Source of the DNA: Nipponacmea schrenckii
Lineage: Eukaryota; Mollusca; Gastropoda; Lottiidae
Direction: 5' to 3'
NCBI GenBank assembly: GCA_030562195.1
Contig: JAUJPP010000005.1
Coordinates: 16,603,106-16,667,105, forward strand
DNA: 64,000 bases
How positions within the stretch are numbered: the first letter of the stretch is position 1; each line of letters starts with the position of its first letter. Of this stretch, positions 51,614 through 61,944 are shown in pieces. The translations under genes and the position numbers were made by a program. The notes below the pieces were generated by a model, which saw only the letters and a program-made list of their open reading frames with translations, did no database searches and was not told the origin of the DNA.

Positions 51614-54060
51614 TCAGTATAAGCAAACTGTCATATCCGAATAAACATCAACTTTATGTTCACTACTGATGTCTTCTTTATTAGGTTTTGTCACATAGGC
51701 TCTAGACAAACAATCAGATATAAACATATCTTTTCCTGGTGTATAAATTAGTTTTAAAAAGTATTTCTGGAGCCTTAATAGAAAACGTTGAATTCTAATT
51801 GGACAGTCATTCAAAGGTTTTTAAACTATTGACACTAAAGGTTTATGATCAGTCTCAGCTTGGAAGTTCTGGCCATATATTGTTGAAATATTTCACAGGT
51901 AAAAGTTAATGCTCTTTTTCTATTTGAGCGTTTCTGGTTTCAGCACTTAGCATTGCTCTTGACGCATATGCAACAGGACACCATTGATTTTCATATTTCA
52001 GCAGTAATACTGCTCCTAGACCGGATTTAGAACCATCAGCTGATATTAATATAGGTCTATCAGGATCATAGAATCTCAGGACTGGTTGTGTTGATAATAA
52101 AGTTTCAATCTTGTCAAAAGATTCTTCTTGCGTTTTAGTCCATTCAAATTCAATCTTTTTATCCAATAATTGTCGTAATGGTGTTGTTACAGTTAATAAA
52201 TCAGGTAAGTATCGTGCTAAATAATTTACCATGCCAATAAGACGTTGGACATTTTTTTACAAGTTGGCTGCTCAAATTCTTAAATCGCTTGAACTTTCAA
52301 GGGATCAGGTTTTAAACCATCAGCAGATATAACATCACCAATAAATGTTAGTTCATCCACACCAAATATACATTTACTTTTATTTAGTTTCAAATTTACT
52401 TTTCGAACAGTGTCTAGAACTTGCTTTAACCTCTGGTCGTGTTCTTCTTTTGTACTTCCCCATACTACTAAATCATCTATCATAGTTACAGCACCATCAA
52501 TGTGTTCAAATATCATGTAGATAGCTTTATGATAAACTTCAGAGTTGATTTTTGTTTGCTTTAGGTACCACTACTAAGCTATTTACACATTCTGTAGGAT
52601 TTTCTTCAGGACAGATTAACTCTACCATTCTGTCAGGTTCTTGCTTAACTTTATCATGTAGAGGAATGGTACTTTTCTGCAGGCATGAACCACAGGTTTC
52701 TATAGTGTGTCGTCCTGGTAAACATCCTAGACCAATAAATACATCTTTATATGGCTGTATTCTGTCTTTGGTTTGGTTTTATTTTCTATGGTAAAAACTC
52801 GTTTTATTAGATCTAATTTCTCACAGGCAGCTAGACCTAAAATTGGTGTCACATTGTACTTGGCAATAATTTTCTTCAGTCTGCTAACAATGCCTTTATA
52901 TTCAATGTCCATTAGTCAAAAACCTTCAGTTTCAATCTTGTCACCACTGTATGATGTTAACTGAATAGATGTCTTGTTAATTTTAGACTTCTTCTTCAAC
53001 TTCAGAAAATCTTTCTTGGATAATAAATTAACATGGCTGCCAGTATCTAACTTGTATTTGACAAATAAACTATTAGTTAATAAACTATGTCGCCATTCTT
53101 CTCTACTTGAACCATCTATAGAGTCAATACAGTATTCATAATTTTCATCATCTTCTTCAGAGTTGACAACATATTCATGTCTTTTAGATTTCACAGTGTG
53201 TACTGTTTTATGCTGCTTTTTCTTATAGAAACACATCTTAGCATAGTGATCTTTTCTGCCACAGTGATTACATGTAGTACCAAGGGCTAGACATGGTTTC
53301 TGATAATGGCTTACACCACATCTTCCACAAGATGAAGAATCACGTTGATGATATTCATCCTTTTTGAATTGGCTTTTATGTTTACCTTTTTCATTGGTAT
53401 AGTGTTTCATACTACCATATTGTTGAGTTTGACCTTCAGGTTTCTGTTTATTTCTACTGAACTAAGTTTACTTCCGTAACTTTTAAGAGCATAGACTTCT
53501 TCTGTATCAGTACTGCTTCTTTCTTCGATCTCGCACATTTCTTTAAGCCGATCTTTGGTAGTTTCTGCAGCCCGACAGAATGACATGGTCTTCTCTAATG
53601 TTAAATCATCAATTCTCAACAGCTTTTCTCTCAAATTATCATCAAGAATTCCACAAACCATTCTATCTCATATAAGGGAATCTTTCAGTTCACCAAAATT
53701 GCACGTTTTGGCTTTCGTTCAGTTAAATATTCGTCCACTTTCGCATCTTTCCTTTCATCACAGGTAAAAAATTTGTACCTCTCATTATTTTTTGGTCAAC
53801 AATATACTTAAAACTTATCAAGCACAGGTTTTAGTTTATATTTGCCAGCTTCATCAACAAACACGAAATTATTGTACAGTTCTAATGCTTCTTCTCCAAT
53901 TACATGTAAATGATGCATGTTTGGGTTTTGTCAGGTGTTTCTTCTGTAGCGCCAGTGGCTTCGAGATAATTCTCAAATCTTTGACGAAATTTGATCCAAT
54001 TTACCGATTTATTACCACTCAACAGTAATGGCTTGGTTCCGAGAGTTTCTCAATGTTAAA
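51614..54060 (-). pseudogene. Decayed Ty3/gypsy retrotransposon (gag, protease, partial RT, RNase H)
   Basis: Read from the right: gag start (GNKSVNWIKFRQRFENYLEA) near 54030-53950, broken by frameshifts; gag core DRMVCGILDDNLREKLLRID (53661-53410), preceded by an in-frame TGA; zinc knuckle CNHCGRKDHYAKMC and protease YKLDTGSHVNLLS (53410-52916); protease remainder (52912-52727); RT thumb part with TMIDDLVVWGS (52516-52280), where the usual aromatic residue before the Asp pair is replaced; RNase H ILISADGSKSGLGAVLL (52232-51906); then a Leu/Arg-rich tail (51814-51614). The RT palm between ~52727 and 52550 is missing or unreadable, and there is no integrase. Many frameshifts, so not functional. 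Confidence 0.85.
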
Positions 54061-54075
54061 ACACTTCTGTCACCA
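54061..54075 (-). promoter_or_regulatory. Candidate primer-binding site of the gypsy relic
   Basis: On the minus strand the sequence ...AATAAAACA is followed by TGGTGACAGAAGTGT. A TGG-starting motif right after a CA end fits an LTR/primer-binding-site junction, ~30 bp before the recognisable gag. The outer LTR edge was not found. Confidence 0.4.
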
Positions 54076-55295
54076 TGTTTTATTCTTGTTTAGAATATAT
54101 TATATATAAGTTTATAGCTTAGATTTATTAAATTGAAATCAGCATGGACTACATATTTTTTAATATCTCAGATCGAGGTTACAAGATGTTGCTACAAACA
54201 TAGGCATTCGTAAAGTTGCATTTGATTAACTAAATGGACTTCTCTCACAGTATATCAAATGCACATAGGCTATCATTACAATACTCACAATGGCTTTTGA
54301 AAAACGCACGTAATCGTAAACGTAAGAAAATCGTAAGTTTTGTCTTAGGTCGTAAGTCGTACGATTTTTTGAGAAACGTGCCCCTGATTTTTATCCCGAA
54401 TTATCTCTGTATTTTGTATTTCGTTCTGATAGTAAGGTCTATAAATGCGGTAGAACTTATATTTTAATCATTCTTTGTTCATATTTTGTGATATTAGGCT
54501 TCTTATTGACCTCGAACTTCTCGTAGAACAAGAAGATTTTCTGACAACTTTACTCTAGCTGCACACAAGATTGCTTCCCATATTAGTGTGTCATTTGCTT
54601 CATACTTTAGAACTCTGTATGTGTAATTGTGTTCTTTGTGACACAATTTGGCCTGTAACTTGTATTCTCATCTTGTAGGAAAAACTCCCCTTTCCCGCAT
54701 TCTAGGTCACGTGATCACTTTTACCACCTTTGATCTTTACTATTAGAGAAGGAGCACGGATTCCATTCCTTTTGCCAGTCAATTATAAATAATTGTAAAT
54801 AAGTAAATTTTATGTAAACTTTATTTGCAGTTAATCGTCTCGTCACATCCAGCATATTGATATTTACTGTTGTCTAATATTGTACAGCACCTATGTGATA
54901 ATATGGTCTAGTTATTGATGTCATTGATAAATTAAAGATTATTTGTTATATCTACATATGGTGTTTTTGGTAGCCAAGTTGCTGTTAGCCAGATGAATTA
55001 ATGACCACCCACTCATATTCAGAAAATTGCAGATACAACCATTATATAAAATAAATAGACCGTTGTTTACTTATTTAAAACCAATCAATACGAAATTGTC
55101 CATGAATACCAGAGGTATATCAATATTAACTAAATTGTTATTACTAAATACCATTTCGCAGTTGTCCAGAATCAAGACTGTATAGAATTACACCAACAAG
55201 GCTAATCAGTAGTGAAACAGCTTGTATATACGGATAATAGAAAAAGAAGATATGTATTTTTAATTTCAAATCATACCAATTATTCCTTATTAAAA
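54076..55295. other. Possible gypsy LTR and unassigned DNA
   Basis: If 54075/54076 is the LTR inner edge, the first few hundred bases are LTR, but there is no second LTR to confirm it. A curious AATCGTAAACGTAAGAAAAT, CGTAAGTCGTACG stretch (54310-54365) repeats CGTAA. No gene recognised. Confidence 0.3.
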
Positions 55296-55756
55296 GATAG
55301 CCTTGCGAAGCAGCTTTGATTGCAAGTACAAATCATTGTTTGTTGTCCATTCACATTTTTCTACAAAGAATTTTAATTCGGACACAATATTTCGGTGAAA
55401 AAATTATCAGATCATTACAAAAATAAATAGGGATCATCCACATAATGACATTGACTTACAAAATAAAAATCAAAAGAAACCACTTAGAAATGTTGCCTGT
55501 AGAGTGAGCAAGAGTTGCACCCTATAGCTACCGGAGTGAAAACGTCAGTCACCATATTTCGGTGAAAAATTATTGGATCATCGAGAAAATCAATAGGGAT
55601 CATCTTTATAATGACACTGACCCACAAAAAAAATCAAAATAATCTGTAAAGAATTGTAGCCCGTAGGGTGAGCACACACAGATGTGAACGGACCGACAGA
55701 TAGACGGACCGACAGGGCGATTACAATATAGAGATGAATTTGTGGGCGTATAAAAA
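55296..55756 (-). mobile_element. H element 33 bp beyond the GH26 stop codon
   Basis: On the minus strand it starts GTTTTTATACGCCCACAAAT followed by GTCGGTCCGTCTATCTGTC-type repeats. It has two core units with GATGATCCCTAT and TTCACCGAAATAT, and ends CTTCGCAAGGCTATC. The hairpins are weaker than in other H copies. The element starts only ~33 bp downstream of the hydrolase stop, so it probably lies in that gene's 3' UTR. Confidence 0.6.
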
Positions 55757-55788
55757 CTGGAAACAATCTCTAGAGGGATTTTCATATT

Positions 55789-57823
55789 TTAATGGTAAAA
55801 GTTAGGAACGTGATTTTGAAATACAGTAATTGGGTCTTTATAGAAATTATTAAAAAAACTTGAGGCACCTTTGTGACCCTTGTATGGTACCCAGATAAGG
55901 CATTTTGGATGACCTGATTCTAACCAGCATTGATTGGTCCAGGCGTGGATGAATGAAATCCGGCGTGTCGTCTTCTCCCTTTTGATGACGTCAAGCACGT
56001 GATCGTTCCAGAAATTAGGCGCGTCATTGATTTGGTTGTTGAAATATCCGGTTTCTGTCAAACCCGGAATTTTATCACGTGATTCTGCCAGCTCTACTAA
56101 TTCTCGAATAGATCTTTGTAAATTGTCTTTGGTAGTCGAGTGATCTCTGTAGTAATAGTCTGTTCCTAATATATCAACATAAGCATCACCAGGGTAGGTT
56201 TTAAGATAATCGTTCTTATCCTTGAACTTGTCGGGACTGAAGGCGTACAGGAATTGGTGGACGCCTTTATGATCTCTCAAGTATTGTACTGTGTATCGGA
56301 ATAGCGATATCAACTCATCGACTGTGTTTCCAACAGCATTATTCAATCCCCAATAAAACCAACCACCATTCAATTCGTGCATCAAGCGAAAGATAACGGG
56401 AATAGGTTTTCCATGGGAATCTTTGAATCCATGGGCCCATGCTGCAACCTTGTCTAAAATTTCTCTCCATTTATTATTGGAATCACCTCCTGGTAAGAGC
56501 CTTTTCACTGTTTTGTGGTAGTCACCATGGTCTCGATCTATCCATGGCGAGCCTCCAGTAATGGGGTTGTTGTGATGCATTACCATTGAAATAACTTCGC
56601 CTCTTTCGTATGCCAAACGACCTAGCAAGTTGGTCGTTTTCAACTCGGACGGTTTAAGGTTGTAAAGATCAAAGCCTATAATGGCGGGAAAGGAACCAGT
56701 CAGGCGTTTCACGTCACAGAGGTCGTCTGGGTATTTTTGATCTGCCATATAATCCTGAAGAACAAAATTAAAATCTCCTAAGTATGCATCTAACATTCTA
56801 TAGTATGTTTTAGATAGCCAAAAAGACTTGTGTTCATCAATAATACAAATACAAACCAATATACTACAAATATACTACAAATATAAACATATACTATAAA
56901 AAAATATATATTACTACAAATACAAAAATAAAGACTGCAAATACAAAACGAAATACAACAAATACAAACAAATATACTACAAATACAAACATATACTATA
57001 AAAAATTTATATTACTACAAATACAAACATAAATACTGCAAATACAAAACGAAATACAACAAATACAAACAAATATACTACAAATACAAACAAATAAATA
57101 TACTATAAATACAAATCTATATGCATAAAATACAAAATATACTACAAATACAAACCATATTCAAAAACAAACCAATATACTATAAATTCAAATCAATATA
57201 CAACAAATAAAAACCAATATACATCAAATACAAACCAATATACAAATACTAAGCAATTTACGACAAATACAAACCAATATAAAACAAATACAAACCAATA
57301 TACTACAAATACAAACCAGTTGTCATAACATGCCGATTTAAGACTTTTCAGAACCTTAGTAATTTATGATCAGAATTGTATTAGCCTTCTTATTAGTTAT
57401 GTTTTGGTTTAGATTGAGGACACAAAATAACTATTTTTGACGCTAATAAGACTTTCAGAATACATGGTATGATACCTATTTCATCGAATTTACTTTCAGC
57501 ATGCCCGTATATTAATACTAGGAAAAATCAAACTGTAGGCCTACCCCGTATATCCAGGCCTCGACTCCATCATGGCGCCGATTCATAATATACGGTGAAT
57601 GTCCTCCCTCCAAACCTTGCAATGTGGCTTCTTGCATTCCAAATAGTATCTTGGACTCATCTCTAGCCAAGTTCTTCAGTCTGTAGTAAAGGTTTTTTGT
57701 TTCGTGTGTGGCATGTTGGTCCACCAAGCCAGTGACAGATAACAAACATGATAAAACAAGTAAAACAAGACTCAACAGACCTCTGAAATATTGCAAAGTA
57801 CAGTTTAGAGGGCTCACGATCAA
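55789..57823 (-). CDS. Secreted GH26 glycoside hydrolase (mannanase or related), two exons, 414 aa
   Basis: Exon 1 57823-57545 (93 codons) and exon 2 56754-55789 (321 codons plus stop) join in phase 0 at GGG|GTAGGC and TTCTTCAG|GAT, giving WIYG-DYMADQKYPDDLCDV. A hydrophobic stretch LLSLVLLVLSCLLSVTG near the N-terminus is a signal peptide. The chain then follows GH26: LFGMQEATLQG, IIGFDLYNL, HHNNPITGGSPW, RLMHELNGGWFYWG (acid/base Glu) and GLTETGYF (nucleophile Glu), ending HAWTNQCW. Both catalytic Glu are present, so the gene looks functional. GH26 members mostly cleave beta-1,4-mannan; some cut beta-1,3-xylan or mixed glucans, so substrate is unproven. A secreted digestive enzyme of an algae- or plant-feeding animal is inferred. 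The intron (56755-57544) holds an A-rich minisatellite. Confidence 0.9.
56860..57325. repeat. A-rich minisatellite in the GH26 intron
   Basis: Irregular ~16-23-bp units of the type ATACTACAAATACAAAC and CAATATACAACAAAT, with a longer ~107-bp period in its left half (AAGACTGCAAATACAAAACG-like block repeated). No function apparent. Confidence 0.8.
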
Positions 57824-58754
57824 GGCACAAATTGTGACAAGCGCCAGCTGACTGATTCACACAAAGTTTGATAAGTTGTAAAGAGGATTTCTGGTCTTGT
57901 GGTACACTATAAATGAACATTGTTTATATGAAAATAATAATTAATGGTGTTAAAGAATGACAAATTTACAGGCTTTAGCGTTAAAACCACGCCCCTTTAA
58001 CCATATGTAGATTATAAATATTATATAACAACCAAGCACAGGCGATGTATAGTCTGTGGTTTTGGGAACATTTTTAAACACGACTTACCTGATGCCATCC
58101 ATTTCGGGTCAATTTAGAAGTAGGTCTGTGTGTTAGATAAGAATGATTTATCTTAATTTACATTATAAACGATTTTGTCATAAAAAGTTAAAGGTATACG
58201 AGCACTTTCTTACAATGATTTTTAATTTAATAAGCGTCCAAAACTTGGTCGGTAAGTATAGGTTAATTGCCAAAAACAGTCCATAATGATCGTAACAACA
58301 AGGACCATTAGGTCCGCGTGTTACGTCATTATTGAACGCATTGGACTGTTTGAGGCTTAGCCTACTTAAAATACAGATAACAACTACTCAAGCACGTGCG
58401 ACCATGTTGGTCACATGACATGCCGGATTGAAGGACAACACAGTGGACACAATACTAGTATGAAAGAGTTTAAATTTGAAGGAAATAATGTAAAAATTAA
58501 TATAAAATTTAACAATTATTCTATTACGTCATAACCACTTGTCTCATATGAGACGCGCGCCAAGCCTCTAACTAGTCAGTTCGTTCTACGAGCGTGTCAG
58601 TTTTGTAATATTTCGTATAAAATCGAAATTGTTACACAGTTGGATTATTTCTTTTATTTATAGCAATACTTTTGTAGTATTCTTCTCTGGTTTCGTTATT
58701 CAGTAGACACTAGTTTTGAATACGAAAATTTGCCTCGTGGCTTTTTGAGGTAAA
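57824..58754. other. Intergenic DNA between GH26 and the DIRS relic
   Basis: Should hold the GH26 promoter on the minus strand; a TTTATAG motif near 57907 is a weak TATA candidate. The last ~200 bp before 58755 may be the left terminal repeat of the DIRS-type element, but no partner repeat is seen. Nothing else recognised. Confidence 0.35.
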
Positions 58755-61700
58755 ATGGCGGAGACCACTGTTATTGCTTTGAAGAATACCATGCGAGCTA
58801 CTCCTGGTTTAGACAAAGAGCAATCTTCAATTAATTCTGTTGATACGGATAACAAAACGACTACATGTAGTTCATCTTCAAGTAAAGGTAAAGGCAGCAG
58901 ACAGTCTAAGGGAACTGCGAAGAAAAACAAGGATGAAACTTCGGTGAAAACTGGGATGACGCGATTGTCAAGTAGCACTAGCACATTATCTGTTGCCGAT
59001 AATGGTGAAAATAATAATCATGCCACGAATAGTTTACCTTCTACCTCTACTATAAGTGATAAGGACACTTCCTTGACAATGAGCTCTTTTCTCGTGGAGA
59101 TAAAGAAACAGATGAGACGTTAACTAAAAATTTCAATAAACAAATTGGTGAATTGAATAGAAAGGTTGATTACCTCTATCAGTATGATGATGATTTTGTT
59201 GGGGACGAGGTCTCCTCTAGGCCTATGTTTTATGATGAAGAAAATGACACTTTTGTCAAAGAATGTGAATCTAATAAACGCACTTATAATGTTATGAGTG
59301 GAAGTGAGGATGAGTCCATTATGTCAGCTCAGAAACCAAACTCTTACTTACATCAAAGTACAGAAAAATCAGACACTGTATTCTACAATAATGCCAAGAA
59401 ATTTTAAAAAGACTTGGATATGATGGATTCAGAGGTGAATTCAGACTTGGCCGAAATGGTAAATGACACCTTTAGAGAAGGCATGACAAATGATAAATAT
59501 AGTGAAATGATCAAGAAAATTCACCAACCTTCCAATGTGCTTAAGGAGATAAGAGTTAACAGTGGGGTTTGGTCGACATTAAAGCCTACAACACAGACCG
59601 AAGACAGCAAGATGAGGGGCATTCAAAATGCCGTCATTAAAGCTTCTGTGAACTTGTTCAAAATTCTTGATAGAAGTAGTTCTGACTTAGATTCTCAATC
59701 TATAGAATGGGGAATGGATTCGCTTGCAATATTGGGTCAAGCCAATAAATGGATTAATCTGCGTCGCAGAGAGTCTCACAAGAGAGATATTGATCCCAGA
59801 CTTTGCTCCTCAACCATTCCATTTACTGATCAACTTTATGGTGATAATGTGATCAAAGACATAAAAGACATCCAAGAGATTAACAGAATCAGTCGCAAAG
59901 TTGGAGGTAGCAACCAAACATTTAGTCAGAATAGATATTCTAATAACAGGGCCAGAGGCTCAGGTAGACCTGCTTACAGAGGCAACTCAGGTAGAGGACG
60001 CTTCAATAAATACCAAAGACCAATATTTAGTAGTTATAATAATTCCAATGGTATGTCAAGCAGTGGTACTCAAAGTAATTAAAAAAACTCCAAGACGGAG
60101 CACAGGAAAGAATAAAGGTTATGTAATATTAAATTTGAAGCAGGTAGACTCAAAGATTTTGTAGATAATTGGGAAAAATTGACTTCAGACCCTGTTATCC
60201 TTGACATTGTTTCACATTGTCATATTGAGCTGATGCCAAATACAATACCAGAACAATTAAATCCTCCTGTTCAGTATTTTGATCAATTTCAAGAAAATAT
60301 TATTGATTCAGAAATAAAAAAGTTACTTGATTCGAAGGTAGTAAAGAAAGTAAATCCAGTCGAAGGTCGATATATTTCACCAGGCCTAAAAAGGGAGGTG
60401 GTGAACATCGCATGATTCTGAATCTTAAGAATTTTAACAGTTCTTATATTGAGTATCATCATTTTAAGATGGACACCTTTGAATCAGCTATTAAACTGGT
60501 AAAGCCAAACTCATATATTGCATCAGTAGATATAAGACATGCTTATTATTCCATTCCTTTGGCTGAAGAGCAGAAGAAATTCTTCAGGTTCAAATGGAAA
60601 GGTTCAATCTTTGAGTATACCTGTTTGGCAAACGGTTTAGCCTGTGCTCCAAGATTATTCACAAAATTATTAAAACCGGTTTATTCAGATTTGAGACAGT
60701 TAGGTCTCACTAACTCCAGTTATATTAATGACTCTTTGTTGCTTGGCGATAATTATAAAGAATGTGAGGAAAATGAGAATAAAACAGTTGAATGCTTAGA
60801 GCAACTTGGCTTTATCATAAATATTGAAAAGTCAATGTTTAAACCTTCTCAAAAAGCGGCCTTTTTGGGGTTTATTATTGACTCTAAGGAAATGATTGTT
60901 TTGCTGGATGATAGCAAAAAAGATAATGTAATCTTAGAATGTCAATTATTATGTAACAAATCGAAATGTAAAATCAGAGACTTGGCTAAAGTCATAGGCA
61001 TTTTAGTTTCATGTTTTCCTGCAGTAGAATTTGGACCCTTACATTATAGATCACTTGAAAAGAGATAAATTTTGGCCTTAAAAATAATTATGGTAATTTT
61101 GATAAGAATATGATCATTTCTGATGAAATGAAGTTAGAACTCAAATGGTGGATAGAAAATATTCATCACCAAAAGAGAAGCATTGTTCGATCTAGTCCTG
61201 AAATTACCATCATAACAGATGCTAGTTTGTCTGGCTGGGGTGCTGTTTTGAATGAAAAACACATTGGTGGTCGATGGAATTTAGACGAACAGCTTTTTCA
61301 TATAAATTATTTAGAATTGCTAGCGGTATTTCAAGGACTTAGAGCCTTTAGAGACTTGATTGAAGGCAAGCATGTTAAAATATTGACAGAGAATACATGC
61401 ACAAAATCTTATATAAATTCTATGGGTGGCAGGACATCTTTATGCAATAGTTTGGCTAGTCAGGTTTGGACCTGGTGTATTGAAAGAAATATATGGTTAA
61501 CTGCTTTCCGTATACCTGGAGTAGACAATGTGGCTGATTATGGGTCAAGAAATTATAATGACAATGTGGAATGGATGCTGATCAAAAATGTTGTCAGCCA
61601 ATTATTTCAGTTATGGGGCTCGCCCACCACTGATATGTTTGCTTCAAGGTTGAATAAGCAACTAGCCAGATATGTGTTTTGGAACCCAGACCCAGATGCT

Positions 61701-61892
61701 GAGAGTGTGGATGCATTCTCGTTAGATTGGTCAGCTAATGTATTTTCAGTAGCAAGATGGCGACAAGCGAAAGTCTCGGATTTGTGCACCTCTTCAAAAT
61801 GTAAAAACTTTCTAGCTTACAAGCGCCAGCTACAACATAAACTGCTTGAAACATGTGGGATAATGGATATTAATATTCTTAAAATGGACTAA
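58755..61892 (+). pseudogene. Decayed DIRS-type retrotransposon (gag, RT, RNase H; no tyrosine recombinase)
   Basis: Broken frames in order: Ser/Thr-rich gag start (58755-59123); an Asp/Glu-rich part (59153-59407) after a frameshift; DIRS-like gag WSTLKPTTQ...IEWGMDSLAILGQAN (59414-60082), separated by one in-frame TAA; RT entry (60179-60415); RT (60412-61068) with RMILNLKNFN, SVDIRHAYYSIPL and YINDSLLL; RNase H and linker (61110-61892) with ITDASLSGWGAVL, GVDNVADYGSR and TDMFASRLNKQL. The TDMFASR block after RNase H is characteristic of DIRS1 elements. The RT motif has Asn for the first catalytic Asp, and a Glu-Asn replaces the usual Asp-Asn in RNase H. The tyrosine recombinase expected downstream is absent, and a LINE begins 50 bp later. 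Not functional. Confidence 0.88.
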
Positions 61893-61944
61893 AATGTTTT
61901 TAGGAATTATTTTTGTTAAATTATAGTGATAAATGTAATACGAA

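Noticed and set aside
51906..52516. Functional gypsy reverse transcriptase
   Set aside because: Palm region missing, motif altered, frames broken, no integrase.
54310..54365. CGTAA-rich stretch as a telomere-like or binding-site array
   Set aside because: Only a handful of irregular copies; no periodicity.
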